Shown in pieces: positions 26,463-35,275 of a stretch of DNA of 64,000 nucleotides; the stretch's first letter is position 1; each line of letters begins with the position of its first letter. The DNA is taken from NCBI RefSeq assembly GCF_014705615.1, contig NZ_JACXJA010000026.1:1-64000 (forward strand). The letters run 5' to 3'. Origin of the DNA: Paenibacillus oceani. GTDB taxonomy: Bacteria; Bacillota; Bacilli; Paenibacillales; NBRC-103111. The notes beneath the pieces were generated by a model. The model searched no databases. It worked only from the letters and a program-made list of their open reading frames with translations, and was not told the origin of the DNA. The position numbers were made by a program, and so were the translations under genes.

Positions 26463-27485
26463 ATGAGCAATCAGGATGAAAAGTTTGTAAAGCCCGAAAT
26501 ACTGGCGTTTGTTTTGAGTAAAATGCTCGACAAAACAATAATTCGCGCAGAATATCAACTCCAAGAGTTGCAAGGTGGGACAATAGGAAATGTCCGGCTT
26601 GTAACAGGCACGGTTGAAACTTCCGATGGTGCAATTTTGCCGTATAAAGTGGTTTGGAAAACACAGAGAAAATTTGACCGTTATGGTGATCCGGATTCAT
26701 GGCGGAGGGAATACGACCTCTATGCATCGGACTTCAAAACGGTCTTCTTTGATTCGTTCCGTTGGCCGGAGTGTTATCACGCGGAAATAATTGGCGATGA
26801 GATTCAACTGTGGATGGAATATATCGAGGGTGTGTCAGGTTTGAATCTGACCTCGGAGATGTATGAACGTATAGCTGAGGAGCTGGGGCGATTTCAAGGC
26901 AAGTTGTACACGGAACGACCAAACGTACTGCAGAGTCTGCCCAATTTAAGCAAGGTTGAGTATTTGAAAAACTACTATCTGCGGTATCGGTCGTGGAATG
27001 TTCTATATGATTACATACGCTCCGACGACTGCGAAATTCCGAAGCACCTGTGTAAAATGCTCATAGACCTCGATAACAATGCGGACAAAATATTTAATCG
27101 CATTGAAAAGCTGCCAATCGTGCTTTGCCACAGAGATTTTTGGGTGGAAAACATATTCTTTTCGGACAGTAAGATCGTAGCTATTGATTGGGATACCGCC
27201 GGTTGGGGGTACCTGGGTGAAGATATCGCGAGTTTACTATCGGATGAAGCGGACGTTTGTCATATGATCGAATACTATCAAAAATGCATTCCGGCGTATT
27301 ACAGGGGTTTTTCGGAATATGCCGATGGGTCTCATCTCTCCGATCTTTGTATCTATGAACTCATCCTTGTTATGTTCGGGTACAGGCTTGTGGAGTGGTA
27401 TAAATTCGCTGAGTCGCCCGAAGATAAAGTAATGCACCTGAATACCTTGCAAAAAATCCATGAGATAGGCAGATTAACGGATTAA
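26463..27485 (+). CDS. Aminoglycoside-phosphotransferase-fold kinase
   Basis: A 340-residue kinase-like protein. The ATG at 26463 is preferred: GGAGGGTG lies 7 bases upstream, while an in-frame GTG at 26454 is inside that site. Catalytic loop LCHRDFWVENIFF (H-x-D-x4-N) and the metal-binding DWDTAGWG are intact near residues 222-250; the N-lobe contains GTIGNVRLVTG. APH-fold enzymes phosphorylate antibiotics, sugars or small metabolites; the substrate is unknown. Single gene. Confidence 0.85.
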   Translation: MSNQDEKFVKPEILAFVLSKMLDKTIIRAEYQLQELQGGTIGNVRLVTGTVETSDGAILPYKVVWKTQRKFDRYGDPDSWRREYDLYASDFKTVFFDSFRWPECYHAEIIGDEIQLWMEYIEGVSGLNLTSEMYERIAEELGRFQGKLYTERPNVLQSLPNLSKVEYLKNYYLRYRSWNVLYDYIRSDDCEIPKHLCKMLIDLDNNADKIFNRIEKLPIVLCHRDFWVENIFFSDSKIVAIDWDTAGWGYLGEDIASLLSDEADVCHMIEYYQKCIPAYYRGFSEYADGSHLSDLCIYELILVMFGYRLVEWYKFAESPEDKVMHLNTLQKIHEIGRLTD

Positions 27486-27551
27486 ACATTGAATGAATAT
27501 TTGTATATTATGGTAGAGTATCACAGTATTTAACGCCTAATTTGAAGGGGA

Positions 27552-28439
27552 ATGCCGGTGGAACATCTGATAATGGAACCCTATAAACCCGAAAGGGATA
27601 ACGCCTCAATTACAGCCATGTTGTGTGGAAATGAACAGTTTAACGTGTTTCAACAGAGTGACAAAATACTCTCTGATGGTATATTTGTTGCTCGTTACAA
27701 TGACCTAACGGTAGCTTTTCTCTCATTTGATGGTTTTAGGAGAAGATCGTTGACGACAATATTTGTTAACCAAGAATACAGAAGAATGGGCATTGGTGCT
27801 GCCCTTATGGCAAAGGCGGATAAAATACTTTTTCAAAACGTGGCAGTAGAACGTTCGATAGGTGTCTGCATAGATGGCGACCGTTGTTCTCTGCAATTTG
27901 TATATAAGCATGGTTATTACATAAGTTATTCATCCTTTATGATGGAGCGTGAAGGTGTACCTCTTCCTGAAAGTAATATTTCTGTCAGGCCATATGAAGA
28001 TGATGATTATGTAATATGCCATAACATTTGCGAAATAGCTTTTTACCAAATGCATGAACGCGTGGGGATTCTTCCGTCTTACTATTATCCTCCTAACGAA
28101 ACGGAGCGGATGAGATTCGCCAAAGATAAAAACAATAGATTCGTGATGCTTATCGACGGTGAAATAATGGCAGTCGGAATTATTAACGGTTTTGAACTGA
28201 GTCATGTATCCGTTCGCCCAGATCTTCAATCACGAGGATACGGCAGAGCTTTTATTTCATTTCTTGTAAATGAAATTATGCGAAGGGGTGGGAAAATCGT
28301 GACGCTCGGGGTTGTAAAGGGTAATCCTGCGATAAAATTGTATAAGAGTCTTGGTTTCAAAGAAAAGTCATTAAACCATTGGGTAACAAAATATTACAAA
28401 CCGGACACTCGATTGAGCAGACCACCAACCGATATTTGA
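27552..28439 (+). CDS. Tandem GNAT N-acetyltransferase
   Basis: A 295-residue protein with two GNAT domains. The first (residues ~1-140) has QEYRRMGIGAALMAKADKIL; the second (~145-285) has RPDLQSRGYGRAFISFLVNE followed by LGVVKGNPAIKLYKSLGF, the better-kept acetyl-CoA site. Start ATG 27552 lies close to GAAGGGGA; a GTG 6 bases on is an alternative. The substrate is unknown. Followed 15 bases later by an Imm53-family gene, so the two are probably co-transcribed. Confidence 0.82.
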   Translation: MPVEHLIMEPYKPERDNASITAMLCGNEQFNVFQQSDKILSDGIFVARYNDLTVAFLSFDGFRRRSLTTIFVNQEYRRMGIGAALMAKADKILFQNVAVERSIGVCIDGDRCSLQFVYKHGYYISYSSFMMEREGVPLPESNISVRPYEDDDYVICHNICEIAFYQMHERVGILPSYYYPPNETERMRFAKDKNNRFVMLIDGEIMAVGIINGFELSHVSVRPDLQSRGYGRAFISFLVNEIMRRGGKIVTLGVVKGNPAIKLYKSLGFKEKSLNHWVTKYYKPDTRLSRPPTDI

Positions 28440-28454
28440 GGGGCATAAAACAGG

Positions 28455-28745
28455 ATGATAGACAATATAAAATGGTTACAGGAATGGTACTTTTCTCAAT
28501 GCGATGGCGATTGGGAGCATATCCAAGGAGTTAAGATTACGACGATCGATAACCCGGGCTGGTACGTTGAACTGAATGTTACGGAAACGAATCTCGATCG
28601 CAAAGTTTTCGAAAACATAAAAATTGAACGTGATGATAGTGATTGGCTTTATTGTAAAGTAGAAAATAATATGTTTGTTGGAACTGGAGGACCATTAAAT
28701 TTAGATGAGATTATCGTGATCTTTAGAGAATGGGCTTCCTCGTAA
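28455..28745 (+). CDS. Imm53-family immunity protein
   Basis: A 96-residue protein: IKWLQEWYFSQCDGDWEHIQ, then ITTIDNPGWYVELNVTETNL and a C-terminal LNLDEIIVIFREWA. The W-x-x-S-Q-C-D-G-D-W-E-H segment and the D-N-P-G-W turn are characteristic of Imm53 proteins, thought to neutralise polymorphic toxins. No toxin gene is adjacent; the neighbours are an acetyltransferase and a repeat element, so it is an orphan immunity gene. Confidence 0.85.
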   Translation: MIDNIKWLQEWYFSQCDGDWEHIQGVKITTIDNPGWYVELNVTETNLDRKVFENIKIERDDSDWLYCKVENNMFVGTGGPLNLDEIIVIFREWASS

Positions 28746-28749
28746 AGCA

Positions 28750-28815
28750 TTGAACTAACGGAGAACGATAGTTCAATCACTGGTAGGCCGTCGATCAGTT
28801 CGACGGATTTTCTTA
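28750..28815 (+). repeat. Intergenic triple-hairpin element, copy I
   Basis: Left hairpin ATTGAACT-AACGGAGAACGAT-AGTTCAAT has a perfect 8-bp stem. The central hairpin is variant: CCGTCGATC / GTTCGACGG. The right motif is not recognisable. The following ~200 bases contain no supported gene. Confidence 0.75.
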
Positions 28816-29025
28816 AATGCGCTCAGACAGAGCATACTTTTCTGCCGAAACACTTACAGAATGCCCCATCTGTAAAGTGTTTTTAGGATCTGCAAACTGT
28901 CCCCCTCCGTCTTGAGGAACGGTATCGTAACCCTTGCCAAAAGTGGTTGGCACATGCCGGCATCGGCGAGCCGGATCGGGAGATGGCGCGTAAGGGACAG
29001 GCAGATTTGCGCAGCAAGTACTCTA

Positions 29026-29877
29026 TTATTTTTTGACAACTGCTACCCATAATTCATTTTTATTTTCTTCTGGTGGCAAATAACATTCAATGGCAGGTAA
29101 ATAAGCGAGGTCATACGCTGAGGCTGGGACCCACTCTGTATACAAGCGTTTCCAAAGCTCGCCTATACCATCTGGCCCACCTTCCGCTTCGAATACAGCC
29201 CAAGCAGCTTCCGGAAAATTTCTTTTTATCATTCCTTCTGGTGGTAAATGCTCCGATACAATGGACATAATGTAATGGAACTTCTCATTTTTACCATGAT
29301 CACCATCCGCGCATACTCCTAAAATCCCCTTCATTTTATGGTCGGTTTCCAGTATTTCCCACAGCTTCTCAAAGAGTCCTTCTTCCTTGGCATTGGCCCA
29401 TATCCGAGGAACAATATTAAGGGCATCAGTTGTACTAACCTGTTCCTGCACTCCCACAATGGAAAATCCCTTTAATTCTTCAATCCTGTAATTCATTTCC
29501 GTGACTCCCTTAATTGAAATTTGGAAGGAGATTCGTGGATAAGTCTTGAGTTTTATACCGACGTTACGTGAGGCAGTCGGTGTGGTGCCATGTAAATTTT
29601 GAAATGCGCGGGTGAATGCTTCTGGCGAGTCGTATCCCAGCTTCAGTGCAAGATCAATAACTTTAATATTGCTGTTTTGAAGTTCAAAAGCCGCTAACGT
29701 TAATCGTCGACGTCTCACATATTCCGATAATGAAACATCCGTAATAAAAGAGAACATACGTTGAAAATGGTACACCGAGCAACACGCGACTTTTGCTACC
29801 TCTTCGTAATCGATATCTCCTGTAAGATGTTCTTCAATATAATTGATTGCTTTATTCATTCTTTCGGCCCAATCCAT
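29026..29877 (-). CDS. AraC-family regulator with GyrI-like effector domain
   Basis: A 283-residue protein. Residues ~1-110 are the double helix-turn-helix (YEEVAKVACCSVYHFQRMFS, then VIDLALKLGYDSPEAFTRAF). Residues ~125-283 are a GyrI-like/small-molecule-binding domain (YRIEELKGFSIVGVQEQVST, AAWAVFEAEGGPDGIGELWK, IECYLPPEENK). This is the layout of Rob/BmrR-like drug-responsive activators. GGAAGGGATG precedes the ATG at 29877. No clear target gene is divergent from it. Confidence 0.9.
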   Translation of the reverse strand: MDWAERMNKAINYIEEHLTGDIDYEEVAKVACCSVYHFQRMFSFITDVSLSEYVRRRRLTLAAFELQNSNIKVIDLALKLGYDSPEAFTRAFQNLHGTTPTASRNVGIKLKTYPRISFQISIKGVTEMNYRIEELKGFSIVGVQEQVSTTDALNIVPRIWANAKEEGLFEKLWEILETDHKMKGILGVCADGDHGKNEKFHYIMSIVSEHLPPEGMIKRNFPEAAWAVFEAEGGPDGIGELWKRLYTEWVPASAYDLAYLPAIECYLPPEENKNELWVAVVKK

Positions 29878-30044
29878 TCACGATCATCCCTTCCAATTTC
29901 AATATATATCAATAAGGATCTCGTGGCCGTGCATTCTGTGCACCAAAATGCAAGGGTGTTTAACCATTTTATCCAGCAACCATCCAAAAGACAAAAATAG
30001 CCTAATCCTCCGTCATTGTACAGAAGAAAAGGTTATGGTTTTGT

Positions 30045-30490
30045 CTGGTCAGCGAAGAGCTGTTCCAGCGCTATAGCGGGCAGCTTATGCAAGCTTGGAG
30101 CAAGATTCAGCCCCATATGGACCAACCGGATGTGGAGGATCTGCCTGAGTGGGAACGCTTTTCCGAGGCATTCCAGTGGCAGATTCCATGGGCGGATGCT
30201 GCAGAGCAGTTGCGCCTGAACTTACCCGGCACGCTGGACCATTTCCCATCGCTTGCCGCTCCCGTGCATGAGTGGCTAGAAACCTTATCGACTCATGTAC
30301 AGCGGTATTCTGCTGCCGTTATTTATCTGGAGCTTTCGCAATATTTCTCGTTCACGGGCGATCCCGCTCTTTATCTGAAAGACATTCAAAAATACGTTAC
30401 CCTCTGGCAGTCGCCGCATCCCTCGCAGGAGAAGGTCTGGCAGGGAGCAGGCGATAACTTCTATATGCTGAATGGGGAGCATTTGCCATG
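30045..30490 (+). pseudogene. Unrecognised protein, N-terminally truncated
   Basis: An open frame reads LVSEELFQRYSGQLMQAWSK, then EWERFSEAFQWQIPWADAAE and LELSQYFSFTGDPALYLKDI, ending near GEHLPWRE where the next frame begins. It is helical and soluble in appearance. No proper start codon precedes the coding-like part, and the frame simply runs on beyond 30490 with low-quality sequence. I cannot assign a family. It overlaps the following gene as operon partners often do, so the pair was probably a two-gene unit that has lost its 5' end. Confidence 0.45.
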
Positions 30491-31071
30491 GAGAGAACGT
30501 ACGGTAGCTCAACCGGAGCAAGCTCCGAAATTCAGCCAGCACAGTCCATTCCTCCAGCATCTGGGAAGCGCCAGCCCAAATGGCGGCAGGAGCTCTACAT
30601 ATGGTTGCTTGCGATTCTGTCCGCAGCCCTCTTTCTTACCGTCTATGTCAAGACCTCCAGTGGTTGGTTGGCGGTGCTCGCATTCCTCATCCCCTCTCTG
30701 TTTATCGTTTTGTGGAATGTGATTATCAGTCCTAAAAAAACCTCCCGCCATCGGCTGGAGGCTTGGAGAGGAACAGTACTCCCTCTTATGTTGTGCTCAG
30801 GATTGAGTATTTCGATGGGCATTCACCTATTAGGGTGGATGGCATGGAAACCGGCCCTTCGGAGGATAAATCAGTACCGGATCTTATCCCCTGGCTGCAA
30901 ATCATGCAAGCGAAGGTGCTTTCATCTCATGAGGTTGAGCTCATGATTTCTACTAAAAATCCACCAGTCTCTACCTTACAACTTCATTTGAAGCTGGATG
31001 AGCAGCTGGCAGCCATGGATACCGTATCAGCGGTTAATGCCAATGTGTTGGCTCATAAAATGTCCGTTTAA
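30488..31071 (+). pseudogene. Membrane protein remnant with internal frameshift
   Basis: From ATG 30488: a hydrophilic, Pro/Ser-rich start, KRQPKWRQELYIWLLAILSA (first membrane helix), a second helix near WLAVLAFLIPSLFIVLWNVI and a third near VLPLMLCSGLSISMGIHLLG. Near 30860 the plausible coding frame switches to KSVPDLIPWLQIMQAKVLSS and HLKLDEQLAAMDTVSAVNAN, ending at 31071. One frameshift would restore a ~195-residue protein. The family is unknown; it could be a membrane partner of the preceding truncated protein. Confidence 0.45.
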
Positions 31072-31120
31072 CTACAATGACTTCGACCTCAACCAGAAAG
31101 CCGTTCTTACGGTAATTGCA

Positions 31121-31146
31121 CCAAGTAACGGGTACGAGAGTTCAAA
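31121..31146 (+). repeat. Intergenic triple-hairpin element, copy J (left half only)
   Basis: AAGTAACGGGTACGAGAGTTC matches the left hairpin. No centre or right half follows; the region to 31346 has no supported gene. Confidence 0.5.
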
Positions 31147-31346
31147 GAGTTAGAAGGGGAATAATGTTCGAGTTTTCATGGATGGATTGTATTGAGATAC
31201 CATACACATGATACAAATGGATTCCTTCAAGACCAGGTATACAATAGGTTCATTAACTATTTGAAGCATGTAAAATGAACAAGTACCTTTGGAGAGAGAG
31301 GCGGGTATCACTTAGCACGGAATCCCTTGCTTTCAGCGCGGAGAGG

Positions 31347-31766
31347 TCAATTGTATTCCATAACCCAATATTTTTCGTGCGGATCACCTTCTTCAATGAC
31401 TTTCTTCCAGCCCTTACTCTCATAAAATTTCATCGCCGCATGATTTTCTGATACGCATTTCAATCTGATCGGTTTTTTCATTTTTTCTATAGAGGCATGG
31501 AGCAACAGACCGCCAACACCCTTACCGAAGAAATCGGGGTGGACGAATAAATTATGGATAAAGTTATCCGGCAAATACAGAGAAGCAAATCCAAGGATTT
31601 GATTATTCTCCTCTACTAAAAAGATATACTCTCCTTCTGTATGTTTATCAAAATCATCTAAAGCCATTGCTTCTATATCCGCCCAATGAAATTTTTTACG
31701 ACGGGATTCCAAATATATCTTTCTTAAAACTGAGTAGTCAAATTCATTTGCTACTCTAATATTCAC
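31347..31766 (-). CDS. GNAT N-acetyltransferase
   Basis: A GNAT-fold enzyme of ~139 residues: NIRVANEFDYSVLRKIYLES at the start, then EYIFLVEENNQILGFASLYL, the acetyl-CoA loop HPDFFGKGVGGLLLHASIEK and NHAAMKFYESKGWKKV. The GTG at 31766 is chosen because the sequence before it does not look like GNAT; an upstream ATG at 31841 would add 25 residues. The substrate is unknown. It is one of four GNAT genes in the window. Confidence 0.85.
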   Translation of the reverse strand: MNIRVANEFDYSVLRKIYLESRRKKFHWADIEAMALDDFDKHTEGEYIFLVEENNQILGFASLYLPDNFIHNLFVHPDFFGKGVGGLLLHASIEKMKKPIRLKCVSENHAAMKFYESKGWKKVIEEGDPHEKYWVMEYN

Positions 31767-31920
31767 ATCTTCACTCTCGCTTCTTTTATATGATATGCAC
31801 CATGAAAAGAGAAGTGGGGGGATTCTTTTGAACGTAACCACTTTTCTGATTCACTGTGTCATTGTACATTTACGCCTTGTCCAACGAATATTATTATCAT
31901 AGACGACAAAAGATAATTTG

Positions 31921-32018
31921 TTCAACTAACGGGTACAAGAGTTGAATAAGTCACCCCGAAGACAGCCGACCAGAACGACCAGCTACCGTTCCTCAACTAA
32001 CGGGCAGGATAGTTGAAT
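31921..32018 (+). repeat. Intergenic triple-hairpin element, copy K
   Basis: Left TTCAACT-AACGGGTACAAG-AGTTGAA (7-bp stem), a weakened centre GACAGCCGACC / GACCAGCTACC, and right TCAACTAACGGGCAGGATAG followed by TTGA. Both outer hairpins are well paired. Confidence 0.88.
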
Positions 32019-32133
32019 TGGTATGTTCGGTTATACAGCTGTAAAATGTAAATAACTACAACTAGAATGGCAATTGTTTGCCTATCCTCAAAGAATTTGA
32101 TTACGATAAAATCCTCAATCTCGGAGGTAGCAA

Positions 32134-32988
32134 ATGAGAACAGAATCCGAAGTTATCGATCAACTATTACAATTTGCTCATGCGGATGAGAAGGTAAGGG
32201 CCGTTCTTCTGAATGGGTCGCGAGTGAACCCGAATGTGATTAAGGACATCTTTTGCGATTATGATCTTAGATTTGTTGTTACCGAGCCTAGATATTATGT
32301 GGATCATCAGGAGTGGATTGGTACTTTTGGCGAACTGATTATGATGCAGCAGAATGATATTAAGACGGACGGTGAGGACGAATACATTTTTCTCATGCTT
32401 TTTACGGATGGGGTAAGAATCGATCTTTCATTCCGCAGAGCGGAGACCGTCAACGGGCGCATTGAAGATAGTCTTTCTAAAGTGCTTCTGGACAAGGATA
32501 ATGTTCTGAAAAAGTTTGCTCCTCCCTCTGAAGCGTCCTATATAACCGTTAAACCTTCGGCCGATGAGTTCCATCGAAACATGAATAATCTCTTATGGTG
32601 CTCGACGAATGCGGCCAAAGGTTTGTGGAGAGATGAGCTACCTTACGCAAAGTTTATGCTGGATATCGTTGTCAGACAGAATTTGTTGAAGCTGTTATCC
32701 TGGTATGTTGGAGCGGAAAATAACTGGGGCGTCAATCTGGGGTCGGCCTCAAAATGGCTGAAAGACTATCTTCCTGAGCAACTATGGCACTCATTCGAGC
32801 GTACTTACAGTGGCCCAGCACTTTCGGAAGTATGGGAATCCCTTTTTGCGATGATTCGACTTGCCAAAGAAGTAGGACAGCCGCTTGCGGAAAAGCTTAA
32901 CTATGAATACCCTGCTAGTGACCATTGCAACGTGCTAGCCTATTTGGAGAGAGTTCGGGTTCTTCCGAAAGACGCGACGGAAATCTAG
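32134..32988 (+). CDS. Aminoglycoside 6-adenylyltransferase (ANT(6)/AadK-like)
   Basis: A 284-residue nucleotidyltransferase. GGAGGT lies 7 bases before the ATG. The N-terminus contains the nucleotidyltransferase signature LLNGSRVNPNVIKDIFCDYD (G-S-R .. D-x-D), then VRIDLSFRRAETV, and the C-terminal helical domain NNLLWCSTNAAKGLWRDELP and LLKLLSWYVGAENNWGVNLG, all typical of AadK/AadE enzymes that adenylylate streptomycin. Intrinsic chromosomal homologues are common in Bacillales. Actual resistance is not shown. Confidence 0.92.
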   Translation: MRTESEVIDQLLQFAHADEKVRAVLLNGSRVNPNVIKDIFCDYDLRFVVTEPRYYVDHQEWIGTFGELIMMQQNDIKTDGEDEYIFLMLFTDGVRIDLSFRRAETVNGRIEDSLSKVLLDKDNVLKKFAPPSEASYITVKPSADEFHRNMNNLLWCSTNAAKGLWRDELPYAKFMLDIVVRQNLLKLLSWYVGAENNWGVNLGSASKWLKDYLPEQLWHSFERTYSGPALSEVWESLFAMIRLAKEVGQPLAEKLNYEYPASDHCNVLAYLERVRVLPKDATEI

Positions 32989-32999
32989 AGAGCGAAAGA

Positions 33000-33539
33000 A
33001 TGCATGTATCAGTAGTTACACTTGAACCGTGGGCCAAAAGCGGAAACAACGAAATCCAGGCTTATGCAGCGGTGCGAGGTGTGGAAAACCAAGTATTACA
33101 GCTTAAAATAACAGCACAGTCGATGCCTTTTGCTGATAATACATTTGATGCTATTATCAGTATTGGGTCGTTTGAGATGATCGGGGATGAGCGCCCGTTA
33201 GCGTTATCTGAAATGGTTCGGGTAGCCAAACCAGGTGCCAGAATCGGTATTGCTGAGCCGATGTGCCAGCCAATCCCGATGCCTGCTGAATTGGTTGAAC
33301 TAGACAATCAATTCAGTTTGGGATTCCAAGCATGCTTTAAAACCTTAGATTGGAACTGCAATTTGTTCGCCGGACAGGGTTTACCGATTACGGACAGCTA
33401 TTATTTCGATGAAGCCTATCAGTGGTGGTTGAATTATCGCGACCTACGGCGTATTTCGGAAGAAGAGCAACAATTGATAACACTTGATAATGGCCGATGG
33501 ATTTCACCGGGTTTGGTCGTCGGGGAAAAAAAAGTATAG
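33000..33539 (+). pseudogene. SAM-dependent methyltransferase, 5'-truncated
   Basis: From ATG 33000 the frame encodes ALEPWAK-like TLEPWAKSGNNEIQAYAAVR, then MPFADNTFDAIISIGSFEMI, MVRVAKPGARIGIAEPMCQP and a C-terminal domain ending in WISPGLVVGEKKV. These are methyltransferase motifs II to VI; motif I (the glycine-rich SAM-binding D-x-G-x-G-x-G) should precede and is absent. It lies only 11 bases after the ANT(6)-like gene. The N-terminal ~60 residues were evidently deleted, so activity is unlikely. Confidence 0.7.
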
Positions 33540-33615
33540 ATCTATTGAATGGGATCACCTGCTAGGTGGTCCTTTTAATGTAATGGCATTGTATTAAAGA
33601 AGCATCTTTGTGTAT

Positions 33616-33706
33616 TCGGCTAACGGAGAACGATAGCTCGATCGGTACGCGACGGCAGCCGGCTAAAATGTTTGGCTGCCGTCGTTGGGAACCGGGCAGG
33701 ATAACG
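33616..33706 (+). repeat. Intergenic triple-hairpin element, copy L
   Basis: CGGCTAACGGAGAACGATAG followed by CTCG, centre GCGACGGCAGCCGGC / TTTGGCTGCCGTCG (long stem), right part GGGAACCGGGCAGGATAA (diverged). Here the outer arm pairs GCT/AGC instead of ACT/AGT. Confidence 0.88.
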
Positions 33707-33771
33707 CAATAGCCACATAGAACATGTACAATACTGAAATGGTAGAAGATGGTTGGAAAGGTGAATGAAGA

Positions 33772-34770
33772 ATGCACTCTCGTCAAATTGAGATTTTATG
33801 TAATAAATTAGGGCTTGGTGATATAACCGTTGCTCCTACTGCGTTATCAGGCGGCTTATTACATCGTATGTATGCAGTACAAACCACCTCAGGAAGATAT
33901 GTAGTCAAAGTGTTAAACCCGGAAATTATGGGCAGACCAACGGCCATGCAAAACTTCATTACTTCAGAACTTATTGCGAGTCGTGCTGCAATCTATGTAC
34001 CTGCTCTACCGGCTAAGAAGTTCAATGGTGCTTCTATCCAGCAAGTTGGAGAGCAATTCTGTCTTGTATTCGAATGGATTGATGGAAAGAGCCTAAATTC
34101 TAGCAGCATAAATACGGCTCATTGCAAAATAATGGGTAGCATTCTTTCGTCTCTACATAATGGGGATTTTTCAGACCTGGAGATAGCGAATAATTCTTCT
34201 GCTGATCGGCGACTAACTGATTGGAACTTCTATTTGAAAAAAGGGCAACAGAGTAATGCCGAATGGACAAGTTTATTATTTGAAAACAGTGAGATGCTTA
34301 ACGATTGGAATGCCGAAGCAATTAATTCAGCCAATCCAATTTCTTCGGACATGGTTATCAGTCATGGCGACTTAGACCCCAAGAATGTTTTGTGGGATGT
34401 TGAACCAATCCTGATTGATTGGGAATGTTCCGGATATAGAAACCCTAAGCAAGACTTGATTGAAACGGCTATTTATTGGTCTGAAAATGAGTCTGGCGAG
34501 ATTGACAAAGACAAATTCTTATCTTTCATAGATGGCTATAAGAGAACAACACAAGAACAAATCCATGCAAACTGGAGAATGATTTTGGCAAGTGGATTTT
34601 TAGGGAAGTTGGACTGGCTGGAATATAGTCTAAAGCGGTCTTTATGGATTGATTGTACGGATCAAGAAGAACAGAAAGCCGGGACGGAACAGGTTGCAGG
34701 AACCTTACTGGCTATCAAGCGTTATGCAGAGAAGATTACTGAAATTGAAGGCTGGCTAAAAGAAATCTAA
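33772..34770 (+). CDS. Aminoglycoside-phosphotransferase-fold kinase
   Basis: A 332-residue APH-family protein. N-lobe ALSGGLLHRMYAVQTTSGRY (nucleotide loop) and VVKVLNPE; catalytic loop VISHGDLDPKNVLW near residue 200 and metal site LIDWECSGYRNPKQDL, all intact. The substrate is unknown; choline/homoserine-kinase-like or antibiotic kinases share this fold. Single gene between element copies L and M. Confidence 0.85.
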   Translation: MHSRQIEILCNKLGLGDITVAPTALSGGLLHRMYAVQTTSGRYVVKVLNPEIMGRPTAMQNFITSELIASRAAIYVPALPAKKFNGASIQQVGEQFCLVFEWIDGKSLNSSSINTAHCKIMGSILSSLHNGDFSDLEIANNSSADRRLTDWNFYLKKGQQSNAEWTSLLFENSEMLNDWNAEAINSANPISSDMVISHGDLDPKNVLWDVEPILIDWECSGYRNPKQDLIETAIYWSENESGEIDKDKFLSFIDGYKRTTQEQIHANWRMILASGFLGKLDWLEYSLKRSLWIDCTDQEEQKAGTEQVAGTLLAIKRYAEKITEIEGWLKEI

Positions 34771-34779
34771 ATTTCTTTG

Positions 34780-34868
34780 TCGATTGCGCTAACGGAGACG
34801 ATAGCTCAATCGTTAAACAACGGCAGACGGCTAAATGTTCGGCTGCCGTCGGTGCGAACGGGCAGTTT
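34780..34868 (+). repeat. Intergenic triple-hairpin element, copy M
   Basis: Left stem CGATTGCGCT / AGCTCAATCG (9 of 10 pairs) around AACGGAGACGAT; centre ACGGCAGACGG / TTCGGCTGCCGT; right TGCGAACGGGCAG. Begins ~10 bases after the kinase stop. Confidence 0.88.
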
Positions 34869-34879
34869 CGTTCCGAGTA

Positions 34880-35175
34880 CAAGGTTGTTTCTGTCAGTTT
34901 GGTTCTTCCTCCCCCCAGCTCTTCGAACGTTACCGTAATCAGGCCGACGGCTGGAACGCCTTCGAATTCGTACGTTTGGACAAGTCGTTCAGGCGATGAC
35001 ACTTCGTGGAAACCCCATTATGTGCGTACTCGTTTCCGGCCGGATCTCGCTGAATGTATCTCCAAATGCCGCCTTTCTTTGCGTTCAAGCTGTCCACGAT
35101 CTTAGTCATGACGCTAGGCCCCCACCAAAATGAAATGTTGTATCGACTTAAAGTCAACTTACAAAAGCGCACAAT
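34880..35175 (-). pseudogene. SRPBCC/AHSA1-domain protein, frameshifted fragment
   Basis: Minus-strand pieces in two frames are consecutive parts of an AHSA1-type domain: FWWGPSVMTKIVDSLNAKKG with GIWRYIQRDPAGNEYAHNGV, then (shifted) SPERLVQTYEFEGVPAVGLI and TVTFEELGGGRTKLTETTLY. The N-terminal strand and the C-terminal helix are missing. It is the debris of a small ligand-binding START-like protein. The DNA from 35176 to 35275 shows no gene. Confidence 0.7.
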
Positions 35176-35275
35176 GGGACAAACAAAGCGGAAAGTTAAC
35201 CTTTTACGCCTTTCGAGCATGCAAATGAGCCTTCGGAATGACTCCAAAGGCTGTTCGTTATGATGCTGTTTACTC

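Noticed and set aside
28854-29039. Minus-strand 61-codon frame after copy I
   Set aside because: No ribosome binding site, no recognisable motif and unusual composition; likely chance.
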